Below the pieces are notes generated by a model. That model did not search any database, was not told the origin of the DNA, and worked only from the letters and a program-made list of their open reading frames with translations. DNA of 9,805 bases from Peptostreptococcaceae bacterium (lineage in GTDB: Bacteria; Bacillota; Clostridia; Peptostreptococcales; Peptostreptococcaceae), in the NCBI GenBank assembly GCA_017425305.1, contig JAFOOW010000085.1, positions 1 to 9,805 of the forward strand, given 5' to 3'. A program made the translations under genes and the position numbers. Below, in pieces: positions 1 through 7,824 of this stretch. Each line of letters starts with the position of its first letter. Position 1 is the first letter of the stretch.

Positions 1-1272
1 GCTATAGTTGAAAAGGTACCAGCTCCACAAGGAGATGCTAATGCTCCTTTAAAGGCTTTAATATTCGACTCATATTATGATGCCTATAAAGGTGTTGTGG
101 CTTATGTTAGAGTATATGAAGGTACTGTTAAAAAGGGTATGACTATAAAAATGATGAACACTAACAAAAAGTTTGAAGTAACAGAAGTTGGTGTTATGGC
201 TCCAGGACAAAGAGAACTAGATGAACTAAGTGCTGGAGATGTTGGATATATAGCAGCAAGTATAAAAGATATAAGAAGTTGTAGCGTTGGGGATACAATA
301 ACTGATGCTAATAATCCTACAGAAGAGCCTCTTCCAGGATATAAAAAAGCAACTCCTATGGTTTACTGTGGTATATATCCAGGTGAAGGAGAAAAATATG
401 AAAACGTAAGAGATGCTCTTGAAAAACTTCAAGTAAATGATGCAGCTCTTGAGTTTGAGGCTGAAAGTTCAGCAGCATTAGGATTTGGATTTAGATGTGG
501 ATTCTTAGGTCTTTTACATATGGAAATAATCCAAGAAAGATTAGAAAGAGAATTCGACTTAAACATAATAACAACAGCCCCATCTGTTATATATAGAGTA
601 ACTAAGACTGATGGTGAAATAGTAATGGTACAAAATCCTGCTAACTTACCAGAACGTGATGAAATACAAATGATAGAAGAACCAATGGTAAAAGGAGATA
701 TAATTGTACCTAAGGATTATGTTGGTACTGTTATGGAACTTTACCAAGAAAGACGTGGAGAGATGATCACTATGGAATACATAGATGAAAAGAGAGTTAT
801 GCTTCACTATGACCTTCCACTAAATGAAGTTGTATATGATTTCTTCGATGCATTAAAATCTAGAACAAGAGGATATGGATCATTAGACTATGAATTAAAA
901 GGATATGTTCCATCTAAACTTGTTAAACTTGATATACTTATAAATAAAGAACAAGTTGATGCACTTAGCTTTATAGTTCACGAAAGTAGAGCTTATCCAA
1001 GAGGTAAGGCTATGTGTGAAAAGTTAAAAGGTGAAATACCAAGACACCAATTTGCAGTACCTATACAAGCTGCAGTTGGAAATAAGGTAGTAGCTAGAGA
1101 AACTATAAGTGCTCTTAGAAAAGACGTTCTTGCTAAATGTTACGGAGGGGATATCTCTCGTAAGAAGAAACTTCTTGAAAAACAAAAAGAAGGTAAGAAA
1201 CGTATGAGACAAATAGGTTCAGTTGAAGTACCTCAAAAGGCATTCATGTCAGTATTAAAATTAGATAGTTAA
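1..1272 (+). CDS. lepA: Elongation factor 4 (LepA), 5'-truncated by window edge
   Basis: The reading frame is open from base 1 and ends at TAA, giving 423 residues. LepA is usually about 600 residues, so the N-terminal GTPase domain (roughly 180 residues) lies outside the window. The visible part begins in the beta-barrel domain II, followed by the EF-G III-like domain ([19 protein letters not shown], about nt 469-525) and the domain V-like part ([19 protein letters not shown], about nt 691-747). It ends with the LepA-specific C-terminal domain ([20 protein letters not shown], nt 1042-1101), its basic tail [18 protein letters not shown] and the terminal [17 protein letters not shown]. That C-terminal domain separates LepA from EF-G and TypA. 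By family knowledge it is a ribosome-binding translational GTPase linked to back-translocation and 30S biogenesis. A terminator follows, so it is the last gene of its transcript. The first ATG in the visible frame is internal, not the start. Confidence 0.97.
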   Translation, partial: AIVEKVPAPQGDANAPLKALIFDSYYDAYKGVVAYVRVYEGTVKKGMTIKMMNTNKKFEVTEVGVMAPGQRELDELSAGDVGYIAASIKDIRSCSVGDTITDANNPTEEPLPGYKKATPMVYCGIYPGEGEKYENVRDALEKLQVNDAALEFEAESSAALGFGFRCGFLGLLHMEIIQERLEREFDLNIITTAPSVIYRVTKTDGEIVMVQNPANLPERDEIQMIEEPMVKGDIIVPKDYVGTVMELYQERRGEMITMEYIDEKRVMLHYDLPLNEVVYDFFDALKSRTRGYGSLDYELKGYVPSKLVKLDILINKEQVDALSFIVHESRAYPRGKAMCEKLKGEIPRHQFAVPIQAAVGNKVVARETISALRKDVLAKCYGGDISRKKKLLEKQKEGKKRMRQIGSVEVPQKAFMSVLKLDS

Positions 1273-1286
1273 TATCTATTTAGAAG

Positions 1287-1325
1287 CAGACTAATAAAGA
1301 TAAATTTATTAGTCTGTTTTTGTTT
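1287..1325 (+). terminator. Rho-independent terminator of lepA
   Basis: A perfect 12-bp stem (CAGACTAATAAA at 1287-1298, complement at 1305-1316) encloses a 6-nt loop. It is followed by five T, a G and three more T. It starts 14 nt after the lepA stop and separates lepA from the permease. The stem is A+T-rich except at its base, as is usual in this kind of genome. Confidence 0.9.
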
Positions 1326-1345
1326 ATAAATGCGTGAATTTCAAT

Positions 1346-1360
1346 AATTTTCAGAAATAT
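1346..1360 (+). promoter_or_regulatory. Candidate CodY box upstream of the permease
   Basis: AATTTTCAGAAATAT matches the CodY consensus AATTTTCWGAAAATT at 13 of 15 positions, with both mismatches in the right arm. CodY is the branched-chain amino acid and GTP sensor of Firmicutes and commonly represses amino acid transporters when nutrients are plentiful, so the site suits the downstream gene. The site lies about 200 bp before the permease start and about 120 bp before the best promoter candidate. It overlaps TATTAT (1358-1363), a possible nearer -10 element without a good -35. A poorer overlapping match (10 of 15) sits at 1337-1351. Binding is inferred from the match only. Confidence 0.45.
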
Positions 1361-1468
1361 TATACGATAATTTTTTTAATTTAATAATTAATAAAAAAAT
1401 GATTTAAATAAGGTATAAGCTTTAAAAAATAAGCTTTTATAAGCAAAAAAAATAAATATAAAAAAAAT

Positions 1469-1475
1469 TGTCGAA
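1469..1475 (+). promoter_or_regulatory. Candidate Spo0A box (0A box)
   Basis: TGTCGAA is an exact match to the 0A-box core bound by phosphorylated Spo0A. With flanks it reads ATTGTCGAAA, one mismatch from the fuller TTTGTCGAAA form. It lies just upstream of the -35-like TTGTTA (1481-1486) of the permease promoter candidate, a position compatible with activation or with blocking RNA polymerase. Its three G/C bases make a chance match in this A+T-rich leader fairly unlikely but not excluded. Confidence 0.35.
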
Positions 1476-1480
1476 ATGTA

Positions 1481-1509
1481 TTGTTATTTCTATTGAAATG
1501 TAGTAATAT
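1481..1509 (+). promoter_or_regulatory. Weak sigma-A-type promoter candidate for the permease
   Basis: TTGTTA (1481-1486, 4 of 6) and TAATAT (1504-1509, 4 of 6) are separated by 17 bp. This would put the transcript start near 1516 and leave a leader of about 40 nt. Both elements are imperfect, which would fit an activated or tightly regulated promoter. It is the best spaced pair I found in the leader, though A+T-rich DNA makes such matches easy. Confidence 0.3.
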
Positions 1510-1557
1510 TTATCTCGGACATTTTAAAAACAAAAAAACAATTAGGAGGCTAAAGAA

Positions 1558-2880
1558 ATGAGCAAAGAACTTAAAAAAACTTTAGGTCTTTCAGCAGCTT
1601 TATCTACAGTTGTAGGAATGGTTATAGGTGGAGGGGTATTCTTTAAACCTCAAGCTATATACTCAGCAACTGGTGGAGCACCTGGACTAGGAATGTTAGC
1701 TTGGGTTATAGCAGGATTTATAACTATAGCAGCAGGACTTACAGCAGCTGAAATATCTGCAGCAATCCCTAAAACTGGTGGGATGATGGTATATATAAAA
1801 GAAATATACGGAGATAGACTAGGATTCTTAACAGGGTGGATGCAAACGGTATTATTCTTCCCAGGAACTGCAGCAGCATTAGCAGTTATATTTGCACAAC
1901 AAGTAGCAGTATTATTTGGTCAAAGTGATCAAAATATGACAGTAGTACTTCCAATAGCAATCATAGTAATATTATTCTTAGCAGTATTAAATACTGTTGG
2001 ATCTAAATTAGGTGGTACTATACAAACAATAGCAACTATATGTAAATTAATACCATTAGTTATAATAATGATATTTGGTTTCATATTAGGTGGAGGAGAT
2101 AACTCAATAACTACTCCATTAGTAGCTCCTGGTATATCTGTAGGAACTGCATTAGGACAAGTATTAATAGCAGCTTTATTCGCTTATGATGGATGGATAA
2201 ACGTTGGTGCTATAGCTGGGGAAATGAAAAACCCAGGAAAAGATTTACCTAAAGCTATAGTTGGTGGATTATCTATGGTAATGGCTGTTTATTTAGTAAT
2301 AAACTTAGCTTACTTATGGGTAGCTCCAGCAAGTGAATTAGCACAAGCAAGTGCTCCAGCAGCAGTAGTTGCAACTAAGATATTTGGACCAATGGGTGGT
2401 AAATTCATAACTGTTGGTATATTAATATCAGTATTCGGTGGATTAAATGGATACTTATTAACAGGACCAAGAATACCTTATACATTAGCTTGTGAAGGTA
2501 AATTACCAGCTAGCAAAATGTTAGCTAAGTTAAACAAAGGTGGAGTTCCTTCTAACTCAACATTCTTAATAGCAATATTAGCTTGTTTATATGCGTTAAC
2601 AGGACAATTCAACTTATTAACTGACTTAACAGTATTCATAATATGGGTATTCTACGTATTAACATTCGTAGGTGTATTCAAATTAAGAAAAGATCAACCA
2701 AACTTAGAAAGACCATACAGAGTACCTTTATACCCTGTAATACCATTAATAGCTATAGTTGGTGGATTATTCGTTATAGTTAACCAATTATTAAGCGCTA
2801 CTGGTATAGCAGTTGCTGGTTTAGTTGTTACAGCTATAGGATTACCAGTATACTCAGCAATGTCTAAGAAAAATAACTAA
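1558..2880 (+). CDS. APC-superfamily amino acid permease, SteT-like (serine/threonine exchanger type)
   Basis: The protein has 440 residues, the usual length for the family, and about 12 hydrophobic segments filling nearly the whole chain, so it is an integral inner-membrane transporter. The first segment carries GMVIGGGVF (residues 20-28), the glycine-rich substrate-binding break of APC transporters. Segment 2 ends in AAEISAAIPKTGG (63-75), and segment 6 has FAYDGWINVGAIAGEMKNP (208-226), both typical of the LAT/SteT branch. NGYLLTGPR (297-305) and the C-terminal ERPYRVPLYP (384-393) also match that branch. From memory, the whole chain aligns well with Bacillus subtilis SteT, but the true substrate cannot be read from the sequence. 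AGGAGG (1544-1549) lies 8 nt before the ATG. The gene is flanked by terminators and is probably monocistronic. By hand count, Phe is TTC in 16 of 22 codons against 1 of 18 in the neighbouring hemW, a bias suggesting high expression. Confidence 0.93.
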   Translation: MSKELKKTLGLSAALSTVVGMVIGGGVFFKPQAIYSATGGAPGLGMLAWVIAGFITIAAGLTAAEISAAIPKTGGMMVYIKEIYGDRLGFLTGWMQTVLFFPGTAAALAVIFAQQVAVLFGQSDQNMTVVLPIAIIVILFLAVLNTVGSKLGGTIQTIATICKLIPLVIIMIFGFILGGGDNSITTPLVAPGISVGTALGQVLIAALFAYDGWINVGAIAGEMKNPGKDLPKAIVGGLSMVMAVYLVINLAYLWVAPASELAQASAPAAVVATKIFGPMGGKFITVGILISVFGGLNGYLLTGPRIPYTLACEGKLPASKMLAKLNKGGVPSNSTFLIAILACLYALTGQFNLLTDLTVFIIWVFYVLTFVGVFKLRKDQPNLERPYRVPLYPVIPLIAIVGGLFVIVNQLLSATGIAVAGLVVTAIGLPVYSAMSKKNN

Positions 2881-2892
2881 TATTTATATATA

Positions 2893-2928
2893 AAAGATGT
2901 TATCTTCGGATAACATCTTTTTTTGTTT
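2893..2928 (+). terminator. Rho-independent terminator of the permease, UUCG tetraloop
   Basis: A perfect 12-bp stem (AAAGATGTTATC at 2893-2904, complement at 2909-2920) is closed by a C(TTCG)G loop, an exceptionally stable RNA tetraloop. The stem runs into a seven-T tract (2918-2924), then G and three T. It begins 12 nt after the permease stop. Confidence 0.93.
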
Positions 2929-2933
2929 ATATG

Positions 2934-2961
2934 TTAAGTTTTATCATAAACTAGGTATAAT
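2934..2961 (+). promoter_or_regulatory. Promoter candidate for hemW
   Basis: A perfect -10 hexamer TATAAT lies at 2956-2961. The -35 is weak: TTAAGT at 2934-2939 with 16-bp spacing. It sits right after the permease terminator and 36 bp before the hemW start, as expected because hemW is cut off from upstream transcription. Confidence 0.45.
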
Positions 2962-2997
2962 AATAAAAGTAATATTAAATATATATAAGGAGATACT

Positions 2998-4128
2998 ATG
3001 TTAGGATTATATATACACGTACCATTTTGTGTACAAAAATGTAACTATTGTGACTTTAACTCCTTTAAAATTAAAGGAAATGATAAAAAAGAATACTTAA
3101 ATGCTATTGAAAAAGAAATGAAGCTTTATAGTGATGAGTTTAAAAATAAACAATTTGATAGTGTATTTTTTGGTGGAGGAACACCAAGCATTTTAAATAT
3201 AGAAGAACTAAAAAGACTAGTAGGTTCTGTATTTAAAAATTTTAATATCAAAGAAACTGCAGAAGTTAGTATGGAATGTAACCCTGGAACTATAAATAAA
3301 GAAAAGTTAATACATATGAAAGAATTAGGAATAAATAGACTTAGTATAGGTTTACAAGCAATTCAAAATCATCATTTAAAATATATAGGTAGAATACATT
3401 CTTATGAAGAATTTGAGAAAAACTATTTAGAAGCTAAAGAAGTTGGATTTGATAATATAAATATAGATTTAATGTATGCACTTCCAAATCATAAAAAAGA
3501 AGAGTGGAAAGAAAGTTTAGATAAAATAATTAGTTTAAATCCATCTCATATATCAGCATATTCTCTTATTTTAGAAGAAGGTATTAAACTACACGAAATG
3601 TATGATAATGAAGAATTTAGTTTATTAGATGAAGATACAGATATAGAAATGTATAACTATACTATAAATAAATTAAAGGAAAATGGATATAATCAATATG
3701 AAATATCTAATTATTCTAAGGAATATAAAGAGTGTAAACATAATATTATTTATTGGAAATGTGATAATTACTTAGGGCTAGGTCCAGGAGCATCTGGATA
3801 TATAGGTGATATTAGATACAATAATATAAGTGATTTAAATGAATACAATCATAAGATTTCGCAAAATATAAAACCTATAGAGGAAGAAACTATATTAAGT
3901 GAAAAAGATAAAATAGAAGAATTTATTTTTATGGGGCTTAGAATGAATGAAGGGATAAGCTTAAAAGTATTTAAAGAAAGATTTAATATAAGTATAGAAG
4001 ATATATATAAAGAACCTATTGAAAAATTAATAGCTAGTAAATTATTAGAATTAGATAAAGATAATTTAAAGTTAACTCAAAAAGGCAGAGAAATTTCTAA
4101 TACAGTATTTATAGAATTCATAAATTAA
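2998..4128 (+). CDS. hemW: Radical SAM heme chaperone HemW (HemN-like)
   Basis: The 376-residue protein starts LYIHVPFC and carries the radical-SAM cluster motif CxxxCxxC at C11, C15 and C18 followed by D-F, the HemW pattern. True HemN coproporphyrinogen dehydrogenases have a further Cys (CxxCxC) and a longer N-terminus, both absent here. Other landmarks are GGGTPS (59-64) for SAM binding, ECNPGT (93-98), SIGLQA (116-121), HNIIYW (248-253), GLGPGA (260-265) and the C-terminal EFIFMGLRMNEGI (308-320). Family members bind a [4Fe-4S] cluster and heme and are thought to hand heme to acceptor proteins; many database entries still call them coproporphyrinogen III oxidase. AAGGAG (2987-2992) lies 5 nt before the ATG. 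The gene sits directly upstream of hrcA, a common clostridial order, and no terminator separates them. Codon use is ordinary and strongly T-ending, unlike the permease. Confidence 0.95.
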   Translation: MLGLYIHVPFCVQKCNYCDFNSFKIKGNDKKEYLNAIEKEMKLYSDEFKNKQFDSVFFGGGTPSILNIEELKRLVGSVFKNFNIKETAEVSMECNPGTINKEKLIHMKELGINRLSIGLQAIQNHHLKYIGRIHSYEEFEKNYLEAKEVGFDNINIDLMYALPNHKKEEWKESLDKIISLNPSHISAYSLILEEGIKLHEMYDNEEFSLLDEDTDIEMYNYTINKLKENGYNQYEISNYSKEYKECKHNIIYWKCDNYLGLGPGASGYIGDIRYNNISDLNEYNHKISQNIKPIEEETILSEKDKIEEFIFMGLRMNEGISLKVFKERFNISIEDIYKEPIEKLIASKLLELDKDNLKLTQKGREISNTVFIEFIN

Positions 4129-4139
4129 TATTAAAACTA

Positions 4140-4168
4140 TTGACAAATATATATAAAAGTCATATATT
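4140..4168 (+). promoter_or_regulatory. Sigma-A-type heat-shock promoter of the hrcA operon
   Basis: A perfect -35 TTGACA (4140-4145) is separated by 17 bp from TATATT (4163-4168, 5 of 6). Transcription should begin near 4175, which places CIRCE wholly within the first 35 nt of the transcribed leader. The -35 begins 12 bases after the hemW stop codon. Confidence 0.85.
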
Positions 4169-4182
4169 ATAAATATAAACTT

Positions 4183-4209
4183 TTAGCACTCCTAGAAAAT
4201 GAGTGCTAA
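4183..4209 (+). promoter_or_regulatory. CIRCE operator, HrcA binding site
   Basis: TTAGCACTC (4183-4191) and GAGTGCTAA (4201-4209) form the perfect 9-bp inverted repeat with the canonical 9-bp spacer. CIRCE is the DNA site of the HrcA repressor and lies just upstream of hrcA itself, so the operon is autoregulated. It is the only CIRCE in the window; none precedes dnaK or dnaJ. In RNA it could also fold into a 9-bp hairpin just 5' of the hrcA ribosome binding site. Confidence 0.98.
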
Positions 4210-4230
4210 TAAAGAGGAGGATTAAACAAT

Positions 4231-5250
4231 ATGGAATTAACAGAAAGAAAATTAAATATCCTCAAAGCTATAGTTAAAGATTACATAGAGACTGCAGAAG
4301 CGGTAGGCTCTAGAACTATTTCTAAGAAGTATAACTTAGGAGTTAGTGCAGCGACTATAAGAAATGAAATGGCAGACTTAGAGGAATTAGGATATTTAAT
4401 TCAACCACATACCTCCTCAGGTAGGGTTCCTTCTGAAAAGGGTTATAAGCTTTACGTCGATTCATTAATGAATGGTAGTGAATTAAATGATATAGAGAAA
4501 CACTTAATAGAAGAAACGATACAAAACAATATGAATTATATGAAAGATATGATACATGAAACATCAAAGTTAATATCAAAGTTAACTAATTACACTACTA
4601 TAGCTGTAACAAAGAATGTATCTAATCAAAGTAATATAAAACATATACAATTAGTTGGATTAGATACTAAAACTATTGTTTTAGTTATTGTTACTGATAA
4701 AGGCGATATAAAGAATACTAATCTTATGGCTAATATGACTATAGATCAATCTAAGTTGAATATCATTTCTGATAATCTGACAAAGAAACTTTCAGGTAAG
4801 TCTATTACAGAAATCGATGAAGACTTTTTAAATTATATTAAATATGAAATAAGTGAAAGCTCACTATTTATAGATGAGTTAGTAGATGCATTAAACTTCC
4901 ATATAGAAGAAAATGATACTTCAATGTCATTAAGTGGAACAACAAATATATTTAATTATCCTGAATTTAGTGATGTTTTAAGAGCTAAAACCTTTTTAAA
5001 TATGTTAGAAGAAAAAGAAAACATATCAAATATGTTAAAATCAAAGGGAATTCAAAAGGAAAATTTAAATATAATAATAGGCAGTGATAATGAATGTGAA
5101 GTTGCTAAGGATTGTAGTATTATAACTGCAACCTACAATATAGATAAAGATGTAGTAGGTAAGATAAGTTTAATAGGTCCAACTAGAATGGATTATGCAA
5201 AAGTATACTCTATACTTAATTATATGGGACTACTACTGAATAAAAAATAA
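4231..5250 (+). CDS. hrcA: Heat-inducible transcription repressor HrcA
   Basis: The 339-residue length is normal for HrcA. The N-terminal winged helix (about residues 1-78) carries the family signatures TAEAVGSRTISKKYNLGVSA (21-40), ATIRNEMADLEELGYL (41-56) and TSSGRVPSEKGYKLYVDSLM (61-80). The rest is the GAF-like and dimerisation region, ending GPTRMDYAKVYSILNYMGLL. HrcA dimers bind CIRCE and repress chaperone operons; in other bacteria GroEL keeps HrcA active, so titration of GroEL by misfolded protein relieves repression. AGGAGG (4215-4220) lies 10 nt before the ATG. It is the first gene of the hrcA-grpE-dnaK-dnaJ cluster, with 18 nt to the chosen grpE start. Confidence 0.98.
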   Translation: MELTERKLNILKAIVKDYIETAEAVGSRTISKKYNLGVSAATIRNEMADLEELGYLIQPHTSSGRVPSEKGYKLYVDSLMNGSELNDIEKHLIEETIQNNMNYMKDMIHETSKLISKLTNYTTIAVTKNVSNQSNIKHIQLVGLDTKTIVLVIVTDKGDIKNTNLMANMTIDQSKLNIISDNLTKKLSGKSITEIDEDFLNYIKYEISESSLFIDELVDALNFHIEENDTSMSLSGTTNIFNYPEFSDVLRAKTFLNMLEEKENISNMLKSKGIQKENLNIIIGSDNECEVAKDCSIITATYNIDKDVVGKISLIGPTRMDYAKVYSILNYMGLLLNKK

Positions 5251-5256
5251 AGTTAA

Positions 5257-5271
5257 GGGGTGTACATCTTG
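5257..5271 (+). promoter_or_regulatory. Ribosome binding site deciding a TTG start for grpE
   Basis: GGGGTG (5257-5262), within TTAAGGGGTG, pairs well with the 16S anti-SD. It leaves 6 nt before TTG at 5269. The in-frame GTG at 5260-5262 lies inside this SD and so cannot easily be the start. Confidence 0.7.
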
Positions 5272-5805
5272 GAAGAAAAGAATATACAAGAAGAGTTAAA
5301 TGAAGAAATTGAGTTAACTGAAGAAGTTACAGAAGAAACTCAAGAAGAAGCTAATGAAGAAGTTCAAGAAGTAGATGAAAGAGATTTAAAAATAGAAGAG
5401 CTTACAGACTCACTTCAAAGACTTCAAGCTGAATATGCTAACTACAGAAGAAGAACTCAACAAGAAAAAGAAACTATAGGTGTCTTTGCAAATGAGAAGA
5501 TATTAAATGAGTTAATACCAGTTGTAGATAGTATGGAAAGAGCATTAGAAGCTTGTACAGATAAAGAAGACACTATGTATAAAGGTATAGACCTTGTATA
5601 TAAACAATTAACAGCTACATTTGAAAAATTTGGTTTACAAGAAATAGAAGCTGAAAATGCAGATTTTGATCCAAATCTACACTTAGCAGTTATGCAAGAA
5701 GCTGTAGATGGAGTAGAAGCAAATAAAGTTGTTATGGTATTACAAAAAGGATATAAGTTAAATACAAAGGTATTAAGACCAAGCATGGTTAAAGTATCTT
5801 GTTAA
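5269..5805 (+). CDS. grpE: Nucleotide exchange factor GrpE
   Basis: From the TTG start the protein has 178 residues. An upstream in-frame GTG at 5260 would add three, but it overlaps the SD. Residues 1-40 are a glutamate-rich, low-complexity tail typical of GrpE. Residues 38-70 form the long coiled-coil helix (LKIEELTDSLQRLQAEYANY) that makes the dimer. The four-helix bundle follows, then the C-terminal beta-domain that contacts DnaK, with the signature from FDPNLHLAVMQE (133-144) to VLQKGYKLNTKVLRPSMVKV (157-176). GrpE releases ADP from DnaK and in some species acts as a thermosensor. It lies 18 nt after hrcA and 62 nt before dnaK, in the same CIRCE-controlled transcript. The TTG start and imperfect SD suggest lower translation than dnaK. 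Confidence 0.96.
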   Translation: MEEKNIQEELNEEIELTEEVTEETQEEANEEVQEVDERDLKIEELTDSLQRLQAEYANYRRRTQQEKETIGVFANEKILNELIPVVDSMERALEACTDKEDTMYKGIDLVYKQLTATFEKFGLQEIEAENADFDPNLHLAVMQEAVDGVEANKVVMVLQKGYKLNTKVLRPSMVKVSC

Positions 5806-5828
5806 TATAATATAAACTTTAAAATTAA

Positions 5829-7706
<1,878 letters not shown>

Positions 7707-7708
7707 TA

Positions 7709-7737
7709 TTTAAAAATTATTGTTACTTGTATATAAT
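7709..7737 (+). promoter_or_regulatory. Possible internal promoter for dnaJ
   Basis: TTTAAA (7709-7714, 4 of 6) and a perfect TATAAT (7732-7737) are separated by 17 bp, just after the dnaK stop. Transcription would start near 7744, giving a dnaJ leader of about 78 nt that begins with the hairpin at 7762-7797. No CIRCE is associated, so this promoter would give basal, HrcA-independent dnaJ. The surrounding DNA is so A+T-rich that chance is a real alternative. Confidence 0.35.
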
Positions 7738-7761
7738 AAATAATATAAGTAATAAGTAAGT

Positions 7762-7797
7762 TAATAATAGCTTGTAGTCATCTACAAGCTATTATTA
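7762..7797 (+). other. Perfect 16-bp hairpin without U-tract in the dnaK-dnaJ gap
   Basis: TAATAATAGCTTGTAG (7762-7777) and its exact complement (7782-7797) enclose the 4-nt loop TCAT. No run of T follows on either strand, unlike the four clear terminators in this window. The hairpin ends 10 nt before the dnaJ SD. It is likely an RNA element: a partial attenuator, a processing or stability stem that protects the dnaK 3' end or the dnaJ 5' end, or both. The structure is certain; the role is inferred. Confidence 0.75.
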
Positions 7798-7806
7798 TGT
7801 ATTATA

Positions 7807-7824
7807 AAGGTGGTGGAAAGCGTG
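7807..7824 (+). promoter_or_regulatory. Ribosome binding site deciding a GTG start for dnaJ
   Basis: AAGGTGGTG (7807-7815) matches AAGGAGGTG at 8 of 9 bases and lies 6 nt before GTG at 7822. The in-frame GTGs at 7810 and 7813 fall inside this SD. Starting at 7822 gives [12 protein letters not shown], the standard DnaJ N-terminus. Confidence 0.85.

Larger units (their letters stand above)
1469..1511 (+). repeat. Direct repeat of 21 bp at 22-bp period in the permease promoter region
   Basis: Positions 1469-1489 and 1491-1511 match at 16 of 21 bases. The common core is GAAATGTA, then four variable bases, then TATTT. The first copy starts with the exact 0A-box core; the second has the degenerate TATTGAA. 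A 22-bp period is about two helical turns, so two protein copies could bind the same DNA face. The repeat overlaps the candidate -35 and -10 elements. It may be a tandem operator or a chance duplication in A+T-rich DNA. Confidence 0.4.

Noticed and set aside
1415..1438. Repeated AAGCTT forming a hairpin followed by T residues
   Set aside because: The stem is only 6 bp of a self-complementary hexamer with an A+T-rich loop; too weak to call a terminator.
1273..1557. T-box or amino acid riboswitch in the permease leader
   Set aside because: No T-box core motif, no lysine or glycine riboswitch features, and no terminator/antiterminator pair before the permease.
2998..4128. Oxygen-independent coproporphyrinogen oxidase HemN
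   Set aside because: The cluster motif lacks the extra HemN Cys and the N-terminal extension; it is the HemW pattern.
5260..5262. GTG start giving a 181-residue GrpE
   Set aside because: The codon lies inside the SD GGGGTG; TTG at 5269 has correct spacing.
5806..5811. TATAAT directly after the grpE stop as a separate dnaK promoter
   Set aside because: No acceptable -35 lies 15-19 bp upstream and no CIRCE accompanies it, so dnaK is best explained by the hrcA promoter.
7810..7812. GTG start giving a 387-residue DnaJ
   Set aside because: It lies inside the SD AAGGTGGTG; starting at 7822 gives the standard [12 protein letters not shown]-terminus.
7762..7824. RNA thermometer covering the dnaJ ribosome binding site
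   Set aside because: The stem closes on itself and leaves the SD outside; no fourU or ROSE-like pairing to the SD is seen.
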